This document shows positions 53,481 to 61,359 of a stretch of DNA of 64,000 nucleotides, one piece after another. The notes under the pieces were generated by a model. It made no database searches, was not told the DNA's origin, and worked only from the letters and a program-made list of their open reading frames with translations. The stretch lies in NCBI GenBank assembly GCA_045118335.1, contig JBGUXY010000075.1:1-64000 (forward strand), in the 5' to 3' direction. A program made the translations under genes and the position numbers. Numbering within the stretch: position 1 is the stretch's first letter; each line of letters starts with the position of its first letter. The DNA comes from W1P20-047 sp045118335 (lineage in GTDB: Bacteria > Actinomycetota > Coriobacteriia > Coriobacteriales > Eggerthellaceae).

Positions 53481-53900
53481 CTAGACCAGCTTTCCGTTGC
53501 AGTGGTCGATCATATGCTGAATCATCTGGGCAATCCAGCCCCTGTGCTCGCGCTTGCGCGGGATGAGCACGCCGTCAACCAGTTCCTGGAAGCGGAAGGT
53601 CGCCTGGTCGTAGCGCGTGACGCGTTGGGTGTCCTCGCGGGTGAGGCAGCCCTCTTCCAACTTGGCGGGGCGAAGTGCGCGCTCCATGCGGGGGTTGTAC
53701 AACACGTGACAGCGACCCTTGTCGTCTTTGTATGCCACCAGCGCTTTCGCAACTCCAATCTGGTTTGCCGCAAGGCATGCGGCGTCATCGATGGAGTTGA
53801 GCGTGTCGACGAGATCTTGCGCCAGCTCGGCATCTTCAGCTGTAGCAGGCTCGCAAGGCATGGAAAGTATCGCTTCGTCGGTTACCAGTTCCTTGATCAT
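53481..53900 (-). CDS. Peptide-deformylase-like protein lacking the catalytic Glu
   Basis: Protein of 139 residues with peptide deformylase layout. Motif 1 is CLAANQIGVAKAL with the Gln, motif 2 is EEGCLTRE with the metal Cys, and motif 3 is QHMIDHCNGKLV, where the normal HExxH has Met130 in place of catalytic Glu. Both metal His are kept. Deformylases remove the formyl group from nascent proteins; the Glu is needed for that. The protein may be inactive, bind formyl-peptides, or use another mechanism. GGGGAG precedes ATG 53900; eight extra residues upstream lack support. Another, standard deformylase may exist outside the window. Confidence 0.85.
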   Translation of the reverse strand: MIKELVTDEAILSMPCEPATAEDAELAQDLVDTLNSIDDAACLAANQIGVAKALVAYKDDKGRCHVLYNPRMERALRPAKLEEGCLTREDTQRVTRYDQATFRFQELVDGVLIPRKREHRGWIAQMIQHMIDHCNGKLV

Positions 53901-53948
53901 GGGACTCCCCTTCGTTATCGGCAATGCGCATATGGTACCACTACCGTG

Positions 53949-54251
53949 TCAGCGGCGTGGCTTCGACGTAAGATGCCAGCCACCGCAGTACTGACAGCGA
54001 TAGGTATGCAAGCCTAAAGTTCCGTGTTCGGCACACTCGCGGATGGTGGCTTCAGCCTCGCTTTTGCATGAGTAGCGGTTCTTCGATTCGCATGCCTTCT
54101 TGCGCAACGCAGCTTCCTTTTCTGCAGAGCGGTTTTCCCTGCGCTGACGCTCGCGTTCAAACGCGTCGTCCATGCCGCCAAGGCCCGCCTTGAATTCCGC
54201 GACTTGCTTTGCCCGCGCCGAACGTTTCCTGCTTCCCATGCCTGCACTCAT
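53949..54251 (-). CDS. Small basic protein with a CxxC-WH zinc motif
   Basis: Basic, Lys/Arg/Ala-rich protein of 100 residues. The last third reads like a small zinc finger: YSCKSEAEATIRECAEHG, then TYRCQYCGGWHLTSKPRR. The CxxCxxWH ending is common in short proteins of bacteria and phages that may bind DNA or RNA. The start is uncertain: ATG 54251 has a binding site only one base away, ATG 54239 is an alternative. It is divergently placed from the gene at 54384. Function is unknown. Confidence 0.55.
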   Translation of the reverse strand: MSAGMGSRKRSARAKQVAEFKAGLGGMDDAFERERQRRENRSAEKEAALRKKACESKNRYSCKSEAEATIRECAEHGTLGLHTYRCQYCGGWHLTSKPRR

Positions 54252-54383
54252 TCCCTCTGCGCCACATCTTCTGCTTGCACGGGAAATGATAGCAATTCCG
54301 GTCAAGAGCAAGTTGCGCAACCAGGTTATTTCCCGTTTCGCTATACTAACGCCCAATGAAAGCACCAAAGCAAGGAGCACGCT

Positions 54384-55580
54384 ATGTTTTGCAGAAACTG
54401 CGGCGAGGCGGCCAAAGATGCAGACGTTTACTGCCGCGCATGTGGCGCAGCGCTAAACCCCGAGGAAGAGCTGGGGCAATCTGCCGTAACGCCGGAAAAC
54501 CTGACCCCCGAAACCACTACTTCCGAAGCCAGCGCTCCCGCCTCCGAAAACGAGACGGCGGCACATACGAAAAAGCCGCATCGAGGGCGTATCGTGGCCA
54601 TACTCGCCGCCGCCATCGTAGCTCTCTTGGCAATAGGTGCAGCCTTCGTGTTCCTGCATGGCAACGGCCAAAATCAAACGCACACGATGTATTTCCACCT
54701 GAATTCTGATGTTGATTACGGAAAAGACGACTCCCCCATTCCGGTGCGTGTACACGGTGTGCAGTCGTCGGGCGAGGATTACGATACCGTCGAGTTCGTG
54801 ACTGCCGACGACGAAGCGATAGAGGTTCCCACTGGCAGCTACGTCTTCACCATCGCGGCGTCGCCTTTGATGTCGACTGGCGAACTGCTCGACGTCACCG
54901 GCCAGGATTACCAGGTATACGTGGAATCCGACACCGATGAGGAAACCATCGAAACCAGCACGCTAGCCGTCATCGACCCGGCGGACGTGACCGACGAGAT
55001 GCTCGAACAGGCACACGAATACGCGCTCCAATCTGGGTTCGAGCAAGCTGACGACCTGTACGACCTCGCCGTGCAGACCCGCGACGAAGCCGTGGCAGAG
55101 CGGGTTGCGGCCGAGGAAGAAGCCGCGCGCCAGGCTGAAGAGGAAGCAGCTCGCCAGGCGGCCGAGGAGGAAGCAGCTCGCCAGGCAGCCGAGGAGGAAG
55201 CCGCGCGCCAGGCTGCCGAGGAGGAAGCCGCGCGCCAGGCTGCCGAAGCCGCAGCATCGCATGACAATCTCACGGGCACCTATGGCGGAAGCGGAGGGAT
55301 GGCTCCCAACGCCTTCACCGCAGCTTCGCTCAGCGATACCGAGCTTTCGGTGACGGGCGACCTCCAAGAGGTCATCGATGGCAGCTTTAGCGGTTCTGTC
55401 GGCAACAAGACCTGGGTGTTCGCCGTAAACGAAAACACCGAATTCGGATACGCGATGTACGATGGCTTCCATGCGCAATCACGCGAGGAGTTCGCTTCGA
55501 CTTTCGAGAGCCTGAACTTCCCCGGGCTGACCCTCGTGATCGAGGACGGTGTCGTCACGCGCGCCTACACAGGGTCCTAG
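54384..55580 (+). CDS. Zinc-ribbon membrane protein with a coiled-coil AARQAAEEE repeat
   Basis: Protein of 398 residues. A double zinc ribbon at the N-terminus (MFCRNCGEAA, YCRACGAAL) and a Thr/Glu-rich linker face the cytoplasm, one membrane helix lies at about 70-93, and the rest is outside. A beta domain (about 98-215) is followed by an Ala/Glu/Arg coiled-coil of about 45 residues built from 24-base DNA repeats, then a second small beta domain (about 300-398). A zinc-ribbon plus membrane plus coiled-coil plan is seen in envelope-stress sensors, but no catalytic residues are seen. Confidence 0.75.
   Translation: MFCRNCGEAAKDADVYCRACGAALNPEEELGQSAVTPENLTPETTTSEASAPASENETAAHTKKPHRGRIVAILAAAIVALLAIGAAFVFLHGNGQNQTHTMYFHLNSDVDYGKDDSPIPVRVHGVQSSGEDYDTVEFVTADDEAIEVPTGSYVFTIAASPLMSTGELLDVTGQDYQVYVESDTDEETIETSTLAVIDPADVTDEMLEQAHEYALQSGFEQADDLYDLAVQTRDEAVAERVAAEEEAARQAEEEAARQAAEEEAARQAAEEEAARQAAEEEAARQAAEAAASHDNLTGTYGGSGGMAPNAFTAASLSDTELSVTGDLQEVIDGSFSGSVGNKTWVFAVNENTEFGYAMYDGFHAQSREEFASTFESLNFPGLTLVIEDGVVTRAYTGS
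55117..55255 (+). repeat. Tandem 24-base repeats encoding AARQAAEE
   Basis: About five to six in-frame copies of the unit gaggaagcagctcgccaggc, with small changes, make the coiled-coil of the protein at 54384. Runs of near-identical coding repeats suggest recent expansion and possible length variation between strains. It is not a CRISPR: it has no unique spacers. Confidence 0.85.
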
Positions 55581-55637
55581 CACATGTCGGCATAGCGGAT
55601 GCCACCTGAGTGCGAGACGATTCGCCATTATCTGACG

Positions 55638-55694
55638 TTCACGACGGTTCTGCGCGAGCCAACCGCGGTTTGCCAAGCGAAGAACCGTCGTGAA
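55638..55694. repeat. 14-base inverted repeat TTCACGACGGTTCT
   Basis: The arms 55638-55651 and 55681-55694 are perfect complements with a 29-base spacer, about 60 bases after the stop of the zinc-ribbon gene. A degenerate relative lies at 34388-34528. No strong T-run follows. Confidence 0.65.
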
Positions 55695-55847
55695 ACGCCT
55701 ATCCATATGGTTTAACGTGGTAAAAGCGATTCGTTGTCTTCTTTTTCGCCTAAGGCCTCGCGCAGAGCCATCCAACTACATCGGGCAAAGCGGGCAGACA
55801 GCTTGGAGCGCAGCAGAAAACTCCAGCTGCGTTAGCCCGTGCGGCGA

Positions 55848-57074
55848 TTACAGGGATGCCACGAAATCAAGGCCGTCTTCCCCTACCGCTGCGCGCATCG
55901 CGCCTTCAGTCTCTGCGTCGCCGAAGTGCCACCATTCGCTGGCAAGCTCAGAGAAACCCGCTTGGCGAAACGCCGCATGCAGGGCCATGCACGCGTCGTT
56001 GCCCGCTACGGCATCGCAAAAGGCATCAGGGGTGATGGAAGCGGAATCGATGGGTGCGAAGGCAAGATGCCCCGATGCGTCGAAAGCATCGAAGCTCGAG
56101 GGCATGGGCAGCGGGTTACCCTCCATGTCGCATACCCCTACGTCCAGATCGGTTCCGTAGTTGTGTCCCGAAGCGCCCTGCGCTACATACCAGCCCATGG
56201 ACCACTCTCCCAATACAGCAGCGATATCGGGGTTTTCCACATACGCCCGAGAGAACGCATCCGAAAGCTGCCACTGCGCCGTCATGGGACGGTATGCATC
56301 GAAGACGAGCAGACGGTAGCCTTGACCTGCAAGGGTACCGCAGGCGGCCCGGGCTTTTAGCATGGTCTGGTAAGCGCACGGCACCACGAACTCTTCTCGG
56401 TTCAAGTAAGCGTCGACCTGCTTTCCATCGACGTATCCTTCCAACCGCTGACCGGTGATTCCTGGAATTTCCATTCCCGCACAATTGCTCGTTGCCGCAT
56501 AGGCATAGACCTCGTCATAGCACGCTTCGGGCAGCACGTCGGGCAGGTTCACCAGCAGTACCGACACATCGACCACGTGGCACGCGCCATCGTATTCCAC
56601 GACGGCATAGCCCCACTCGGCAGCAGGCAGCTCGCCGTCAAGCTGCGATTGCTCCTGTTCGGACACAGGCTCGCCCGACCGATGTGCCGAAACGTCCAAA
56701 TCGGGCAGAAGGCGCAACTGCACCGGCACGCCAGCCGGGACGCCGTCTGCGGGTATGGCCAGCCATCCCGTCGGGTAGGTTGCGGGCGCGTCGGGTTCAG
56801 CTGAGTCGGGCGTGGATGGGCAACCAGATGGGGCGCCTTTGTCAACCGCTTCGGCATCGGGCGCTTCTTCGACCCCGTCGCGGGGTTTTCCAGGCGTTGT
56901 CGATTCCCGTGCGCCAGGCTCCTCGGCAGCCGAAGGCGCTTGTTGCGAAGGCGGTTGCGAATCGACCTCCGGTGACGGTGCGAACGAACACCCATGCAGC
57001 GCCATCATGCAAGCCAGGCACAGCATCAATGTCATAACCGTACGTGTGGGGCTGGCTTTCACCTTGCTCGTCAT
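55848..57074 (-). CDS. VanX-like D-Ala-D-Ala dipeptidase lipoprotein
   Basis: Predicted lipoprotein of 408 residues. The N-terminal signal ends in ALHGC, a lipobox, followed by a long Ser/Pro/Glu/Ala-rich linker (about 30-100). The C-terminal 250 residues carry the VanX/M15 zinc motifs: LVFDAYRPMTAQWQL, GASGHNYGTDLDVGV (metal His and Asp) and ASEWWHFGD (catalytic Glu and metal His). Related enzymes cut D-Ala-D-Ala in the cytoplasm; this one is outside the membrane and so may trim peptidoglycan stems. The start at 57074 fits the signal; an upstream frame to 57140 lacks support. Confidence 0.85.
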   Translation of the reverse strand: MTSKVKASPTRTVMTLMLCLACMMALHGCSFAPSPEVDSQPPSQQAPSAAEEPGARESTTPGKPRDGVEEAPDAEAVDKGAPSGCPSTPDSAEPDAPATYPTGWLAIPADGVPAGVPVQLRLLPDLDVSAHRSGEPVSEQEQSQLDGELPAAEWGYAVVEYDGACHVVDVSVLLVNLPDVLPEACYDEVYAYAATSNCAGMEIPGITGQRLEGYVDGKQVDAYLNREEFVVPCAYQTMLKARAACGTLAGQGYRLLVFDAYRPMTAQWQLSDAFSRAYVENPDIAAVLGEWSMGWYVAQGASGHNYGTDLDVGVCDMEGNPLPMPSSFDAFDASGHLAFAPIDSASITPDAFCDAVAGNDACMALHAAFRQAGFSELASEWWHFGDAETEGAMRAAVGEDGLDFVASL

Positions 57075-57389
57075 CGTGCACCTATCTGCGATGTAACTGT
57101 TGCCGTCATCTGATACTACCAGGAATCGCCCGTCCTGCATAAGCAGGTAGGTTCAAGACGGGTGTTTCCAGATACTCCATTGCGCCACCATGGCCCTACC
57201 TTACGAGAGCAAGCAACAAGACAGCGCGATGGAATCCTCCACTCGAAACGAGCTTTCAGGGAGTCGGCAAGAAACGTCCGGCCTCGCATCGCTCGTTAAA
57301 CCACCCAAAACGGACAGCACCGCACATGACATGGACATGCATCATTGGTATGCTTTCCATGTTGACCAGATACAGGCAGAGGAGAAGGC
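57075..57389. other. Divergent intergenic region, VanX-like / FAD protein
   Basis: No convincing gene is seen. Open frames here have no supported start. Promoters of the two divergent genes are expected. Confidence 0.4.
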
Positions 57390-58766
57390 GTGGATTTCGA
57401 CATCATCATCGTGGGAGCAGGGCCCGGTGGCATATACGCGGCATACGAACTGGGAAAGCTTTGTCCCGACCTGCAAATCGCAATGTTCGAAAGCGGCAAC
57501 GAGCTCGACAAGCGACATTGCCCCATCGACGGCGACAAGGTGAAAGCTTGCATCAACTGCAAGAGCTGCTCGATCATGAGCGGTTTCGGTGGTGCTGGCG
57601 CGTTTTCCGACGGCAAGTACAACATCACGAACGATTTCGGCGGCACGCTGCACGAATACGTCGGCAAGTCCGAGGCTATCCAGCTGATGAGATACGTGGA
57701 TGACGTGAACCTGGAGCATGGCGGCGCGGGGACGAAGCTTTATTCCACCGCCGACACGCACCTGAAGAAGACGTGCATGGAAAACAAGCTGATGCTTCTT
57801 GACGCGCAAGTCCGCCATCTGGGAACCGACGTGAACTACGTGGTGCTCGAAAACCTCTACCGAAAGCTCGAGGGGCAGGTGACGTTTTACTTCCACACGT
57901 CCGTGCAAAACATCGAATGCATCGATGGCGGCTATCGCATCCACGTGAAGGATAAGGCTTTCACTTGCAAATACTGCATCGTTTCGGTTGGCCGCAGCGG
58001 CAGCAAGTGGATGGAGGCCACCTGTCGGGAACTGGGCATCCCCACGGAATCGAACCGGGTCGACATCGGCGTGCGCGTGGAGCTGCCCTACGAGCTGTTC
58101 AGCCACCTGACCGACGAGCTCTACGAAAGCAAGATCGTCTACCGCACCGAGAAGTTCGAGGACCGCGTGCGCACCTTCTGCATGAACCCGCGCGGCATCG
58201 TGGTGAGCGAAAACACCAACGGCATTATCACGGTGAACGGTCACAGCTACGAGGACCCGGCGCGGCAGACGGGCAACACCAACTTCGCCCTGCTGGTGAG
58301 CAAGCACTTCAGCGAACCGTTCAAGGACAGCAACGGCTACGGGGAGAGCATCGCGCGCCTTTCCAACATGCTGGGCGGAGGCGTGATCGTCCAGCGATTC
58401 GGCGACCTGATACGTGGCCGCCGCAGTACTCCCGACCGCATCCGCGACGGCTTCGTAACGCCTACGCTGAAAGCCGAGCCAGGAGACTTGAGCCTGGTGC
58501 TGCCCAAGCGGATCTTAGACGGCATCATCGAGATGATCTACGCCCTGGACAAGATTGCCCCAGGTACGGCCAACGACGACACGCTGCTCTACGGCGTCGA
58601 GGTAAAGTTTTACAACATGCACGTGAAGCTCGATAAGAACTTGGAGTCGAAGCATCCGGGACTCTATGTTATCGGCGACTGCAGCGGCGTCACGCATTCG
58701 CTTTCGCATGCCTCTGCCAGCGGTGTTCATGTAGCCCGGCACATCGTCGCCTCGCAAGGCAACTAA
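57390..58766 (+). CDS. FAD-dependent oxidoreductase of the COG2509 type
   Basis: Flavoprotein of 458 residues. The nucleotide-binding loop IIIVGAGPGGIYAAYEL is at the N-terminus. A Cys-rich stretch (CINCKSCSIMSGFGGAGAF) and the internal FAD motif GLYVIGDCSGVTHSLSHASASG near the end match uncharacterised FAD dehydrogenases (COG2509, related to geranylgeranyl reductase folds). GTG 57390 follows GGAGAAGGC. Such proteins may reduce unsaturated or aromatic compounds or act in ring opening; the substrate is unknown. It stands alone. Confidence 0.85.
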   Translation: MDFDIIIVGAGPGGIYAAYELGKLCPDLQIAMFESGNELDKRHCPIDGDKVKACINCKSCSIMSGFGGAGAFSDGKYNITNDFGGTLHEYVGKSEAIQLMRYVDDVNLEHGGAGTKLYSTADTHLKKTCMENKLMLLDAQVRHLGTDVNYVVLENLYRKLEGQVTFYFHTSVQNIECIDGGYRIHVKDKAFTCKYCIVSVGRSGSKWMEATCRELGIPTESNRVDIGVRVELPYELFSHLTDELYESKIVYRTEKFEDRVRTFCMNPRGIVVSENTNGIITVNGHSYEDPARQTGNTNFALLVSKHFSEPFKDSNGYGESIARLSNMLGGGVIVQRFGDLIRGRRSTPDRIRDGFVTPTLKAEPGDLSLVLPKRILDGIIEMIYALDKIAPGTANDDTLLYGVEVKFYNMHVKLDKNLESKHPGLYVIGDCSGVTHSLSHASASGVHVARHIVASQGN

Positions 58767-58825
58767 ATAGACGGGGGCATACCGCACCGACGGGACAAGC
58801 AAAATCGCTCCTCAACTGTCACATC

Positions 58826-59030
58826 AAGCGCAGGGGTGAAGGAGGCAGCAGCTTTCCACCGCCTGGCGGAAAGCCCCGATGCGACAAGCGAGCCGAGCCT
58901 AAGCTGCCACATCGCTGCGAAGCGGGAGCGTCGAGGAGCGGCGTGCTTGGCGCATGCAGCACTGGAGGAGGCGCCTGAAACCGAGCCTTGGCGCCGGCCC
59001 GAGGAGACGATGTCACCTCGGAGGCTTTTT
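58826..59030 (+). ncRNA. Candidate structured RNA ending in a terminator
   Basis: On the plus strand, cgcagggg...ccccgatgcg brackets a ctttcc/ggaaag hairpin (58852-58873), and ggcgcc/ggcgcc (58970-58995) forms another. The block ends in the terminator ccgagg/cctcgg plus TTTTT (58997-59030). It is GC-rich and no coding frame is convincing. It matches none of the common riboswitch or RNase P/tmRNA signatures I can recall. It may simply be the long 3' end of the FAD gene transcript. Confidence 0.3.
58997..59030 (+). terminator. Rho-independent terminator
   Basis: The stem ccgagg/cctcgg, extended by gcc/ggc, has an 11-base loop and is followed directly by TTTTT on the plus strand. Confidence 0.75.
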
Positions 59031-59184
59031 GCATGGCAGCGATAGTTGCAAATGATGATCTCGAAGACAAAAGCCGTAACAGACTGCGTACACCGAACAA
59101 CAAGACAACTATGACGTAACAGCGTGTAACCAACCCTTGATTCAATAGAGCTGCCAGGCACGGAAGGGCCGCCCAGATGGGACC

Positions 59185-59694
59185 CTAGATATTCACGGTG
59201 AAGGTCTTCGTCTGGTTGACCAGGTCGATTTTCAGCTGGAGGTCGGATATGCGTTCGGCTACTTCCTGGTAGTCGCGCTCGGCCTGCGCGATGTCGTAGT
59301 TCGCGTAGCGGTACTCGACGATGTTTCGCGCCGAGCGGTAGCCTTCCTGGACGCGGGCCTTCGGCAGGTTGGTGCGCAGCGAGTGCAGGCGGTACAGCTC
59401 GCCGGAAAGCTGGGCCAGCACGACGAGTGCCTCGTCGATGGTCATGTCGCTGTCGGGCAGCATGGTGTGAGCGTTGAAGAGGTGCAGCTCGTGACGCAGC
59501 TTGCGCACGGTCGCGTCGATTTCCGCGATCTTCTCACGCGTGCCGGCGTAATCGTAGATCGGCGGCTCTTCCTGTTCACCCATCGCCAGCACGTAGGTGC
59601 TGGTCTCGTCCTCGCGACGAACCAAGTAGTCTTTCTGGTCGGACAGCTTGCGCAGATACTTGTTTGCGCTCGCCGAAGTGAAGGTTGTTTCCAT
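59185..59694 (-). CDS. DIP1984 family protein
   Basis: All-helical protein of 169 residues. Two long heptad-like helices (EKIAEIDATVRKLRHELHLFN; YRLHSLRTNLPKARV) and the ending YRYANYDIAQAERDYQEVAERISDLQLKIDLVNQTKTF match the DIP1984 (septicolysin-like) family of unknown function, often seen in actinobacteria. GAGGAG lies nine bases before ATG 59694. It has no membrane segment or signal peptide. It stands alone. Confidence 0.8.
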   Translation of the reverse strand: METTFTSASANKYLRKLSDQKDYLVRREDETSTYVLAMGEQEEPPIYDYAGTREKIAEIDATVRKLRHELHLFNAHTMLPDSDMTIDEALVVLAQLSGELYRLHSLRTNLPKARVQEGYRSARNIVEYRYANYDIAQAERDYQEVAERISDLQLKIDLVNQTKTFTVNI

Positions 59695-60034
59695 GTAAAC
59701 GTCTCCTCTCCCATCGGGGTAGTCGGACCTGTAGGCGCCTGCCTGCTCGTGTGAATCTTTTTTGGGGGTTTGTATGGGCGAAAGGATACGCCGCCGCGGC
59801 TTCCGAGGAAAGATGGACAAACATGAATCGCCGCAATATATTGAGGATGTATCTTGGTTTTAGCAGCTTGCCAGCAGAATCGTTTCTAGCGCATGCGTAG
59901 CGTAACCGCATAAGACATAATCGGGGGAAGCTGCTGTGCATTTTGCATTCGTATTGGCAGCTCAGATACGCACACCTGATACATTACGCGTATCTAGGCG
60001 CTGAGAGGCTGATCCAGCCATCGGAAGGGGCCAT
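59695..60034. other. Divergent intergenic region, DIP1984 / WYL regulator
   Basis: No gene is seen in these 340 bases. The region is more AT-rich than its surroundings. Promoters of both neighbours are expected. I see no repeat. Confidence 0.4.
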
Positions 60035-61213
60035 ATGACCATGAGGGAAGAACGAGCGCACGATCTGGCATCTATGCTCGAAGACGAAATGGATGCGGGT
60101 AACGCCCGCAAGCGGCTGCTGTGCGTAGCCGAAATGCTTAGGGCACTCACCGACAGCGAGCATGCTTTGAGCAACGCCGAAATCCGCGCAGTGCTGGCGG
60201 CGAAGTTCGGCCCTGATTGCGCACCCGCGGAAAACACCATCAACGAAGACATCCGCGCGATCCGCGAAAGCGGCTGCCTGGGATTGCGGGTACATACCGG
60301 ACCGTCGGGCACTTGGTGTGAAAACGAGCGACTCAGCCCCGCTAACGTGCGGTTGATGCTCAACGCGGTCCAGGCGTCGCGCTTTTTAACCCAGCAGCAA
60401 AGCTGCGAACTGCAAGAGGGGCTCTTCGGCCTGGTATCCCGCTACCAGGAAGACGACCTGGTGGGCGAAGTGCTCGTCGACCAACGCGTGCTCCAAGGCT
60501 ACCAGGAGGTGTTCGACACGTGCGATATCATCGCGCAGGCCCTGAAAACGGACAGGAAGGTGGAATTCAAGTACGCCTACAGCGATTTCGCGGGTAAGCC
60601 CGTGGCCCTGCCTGGCGACGACGGATCAATCGTGCGCATCGAAACGCCCATCGCCTTGCTGTTCTCGGGTGACAACTACTACCTGGAATCGTACAGCGAG
60701 CCAGCGTGGCGTCATGGCTTCAACCTCACACGCAGCCGCGTGGACCGCATGTACGACGTGCGTGTCTCTAGCGAAAAGGCCCTGCATACACGCGAGGTCT
60801 ACAACGCCAAGCGCAGCGCCGGCAAGCGCCTGCGAGAGGGGTTCCAGATGCTGTTCGGCAAATCGCGCGCACTGTTCCTACGCGTACGGGCCGACAAGAC
60901 CAACGAGATGTTCGACCGTTTCGGATTCGGCCTCTCCTTCGGCGATTTCGATGGCGAGGTAGGCAGCGTGGACACGACAGGCGTGACCTTCGTGCGCATT
61001 GCCCAAACCCCTACGTTCTACCGCTGGCTGATGGGCATGCAGGGCGGCGTGATCCTACAGCGACCCAACAGCGACATGTGGGTGCGCTCGGGCCCATGGT
61101 CCAAGCGCGTAAAGGACATTTCGTTTAGCCAACTGGTCGAAGACTACCAAGAGGTTTCGTCAGGCTACCGAGCGTATGTTGAAACAGCGCTGCGCTCCAT
61201 AGACGATGCCTGA
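60035..61213 (+). CDS. WYL-domain transcription regulator
   Basis: Regulator of 392 residues. A helix-turn-helix region occupies about 20-90 (ARKRLLCVAEML, ALSNAEIRAVLAA, INEDIRAIRESGC). A WYL-type ligand-binding domain follows at about 165-255, with the degenerate core LLFSGDNYYLESY in place of WYL, and the WCX-like C-terminus carries FGLSFGDFDGEV and the late RPNSDMWVRSG. YafY-like regulators respond to nucleotides or other small molecules and often control repair, defence or metabolism genes. GGAAGGGG precedes ATG 60035. No target gene lies beside it. Confidence 0.85.
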   Translation: MTMREERAHDLASMLEDEMDAGNARKRLLCVAEMLRALTDSEHALSNAEIRAVLAAKFGPDCAPAENTINEDIRAIRESGCLGLRVHTGPSGTWCENERLSPANVRLMLNAVQASRFLTQQQSCELQEGLFGLVSRYQEDDLVGEVLVDQRVLQGYQEVFDTCDIIAQALKTDRKVEFKYAYSDFAGKPVALPGDDGSIVRIETPIALLFSGDNYYLESYSEPAWRHGFNLTRSRVDRMYDVRVSSEKALHTREVYNAKRSAGKRLREGFQMLFGKSRALFLRVRADKTNEMFDRFGFGLSFGDFDGEVGSVDTTGVTFVRIAQTPTFYRWLMGMQGGVILQRPNSDMWVRSGPWSKRVKDISFSQLVEDYQEVSSGYRAYVETALRSIDDA

Positions 61214-61286
61214 TGTGCCATGTCTTTCCCCGAAAGCATGTTCTCGGCTCAAATCTTGCCATCATGGATGCATTTGCGCTGCGAAT

Positions 61287-61304
61287 CAGGCACTTATGTG
61301 CCTG
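61287..61304. terminator. Weak hairpin after the WYL regulator
   Basis: Seven-base arms caggcac/gtgcctg with a four-base loop lie between two convergent genes. The tail is A-rich on the plus strand, so it may serve the minus-strand transporter better. Confidence 0.4.
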
Positions 61305-61359
61305 AAAACAACTCCTCAACTGCAATTCCACGCATCTTGGGCACTCCCGCTCCACAAGA

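Larger units (their letters stand above)
58767..59184. other. Structured gap between convergent genes
   Basis: No gene is seen. A GC-rich block at about 58826-59030 has several hairpins and ends in a terminator (listed separately). It could be a long 3' tail or a small RNA. Confidence 0.45.

Noticed and set aside
55117..55255. CRISPR-like repeat array
   Set aside because: The repeats are contiguous, in frame and without unique spacers; they encode a coiled-coil.
57190..57543. A 117-codon plus-strand frame before the FAD gene
   Set aside because: It overlaps the start of the FAD protein in another frame and has no recognised motif.
58826..59030. Cobalamin, SRP or RNase P RNA
   Set aside because: I compared remembered conserved boxes and found no consistent set in the right order. 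Only 'structured RNA' can be said.
58836..59045. A 69-codon plus-strand frame inside the structured gap
   Set aside because: It starts at an internal GTG, has no motif, and lies within a block of hairpins.
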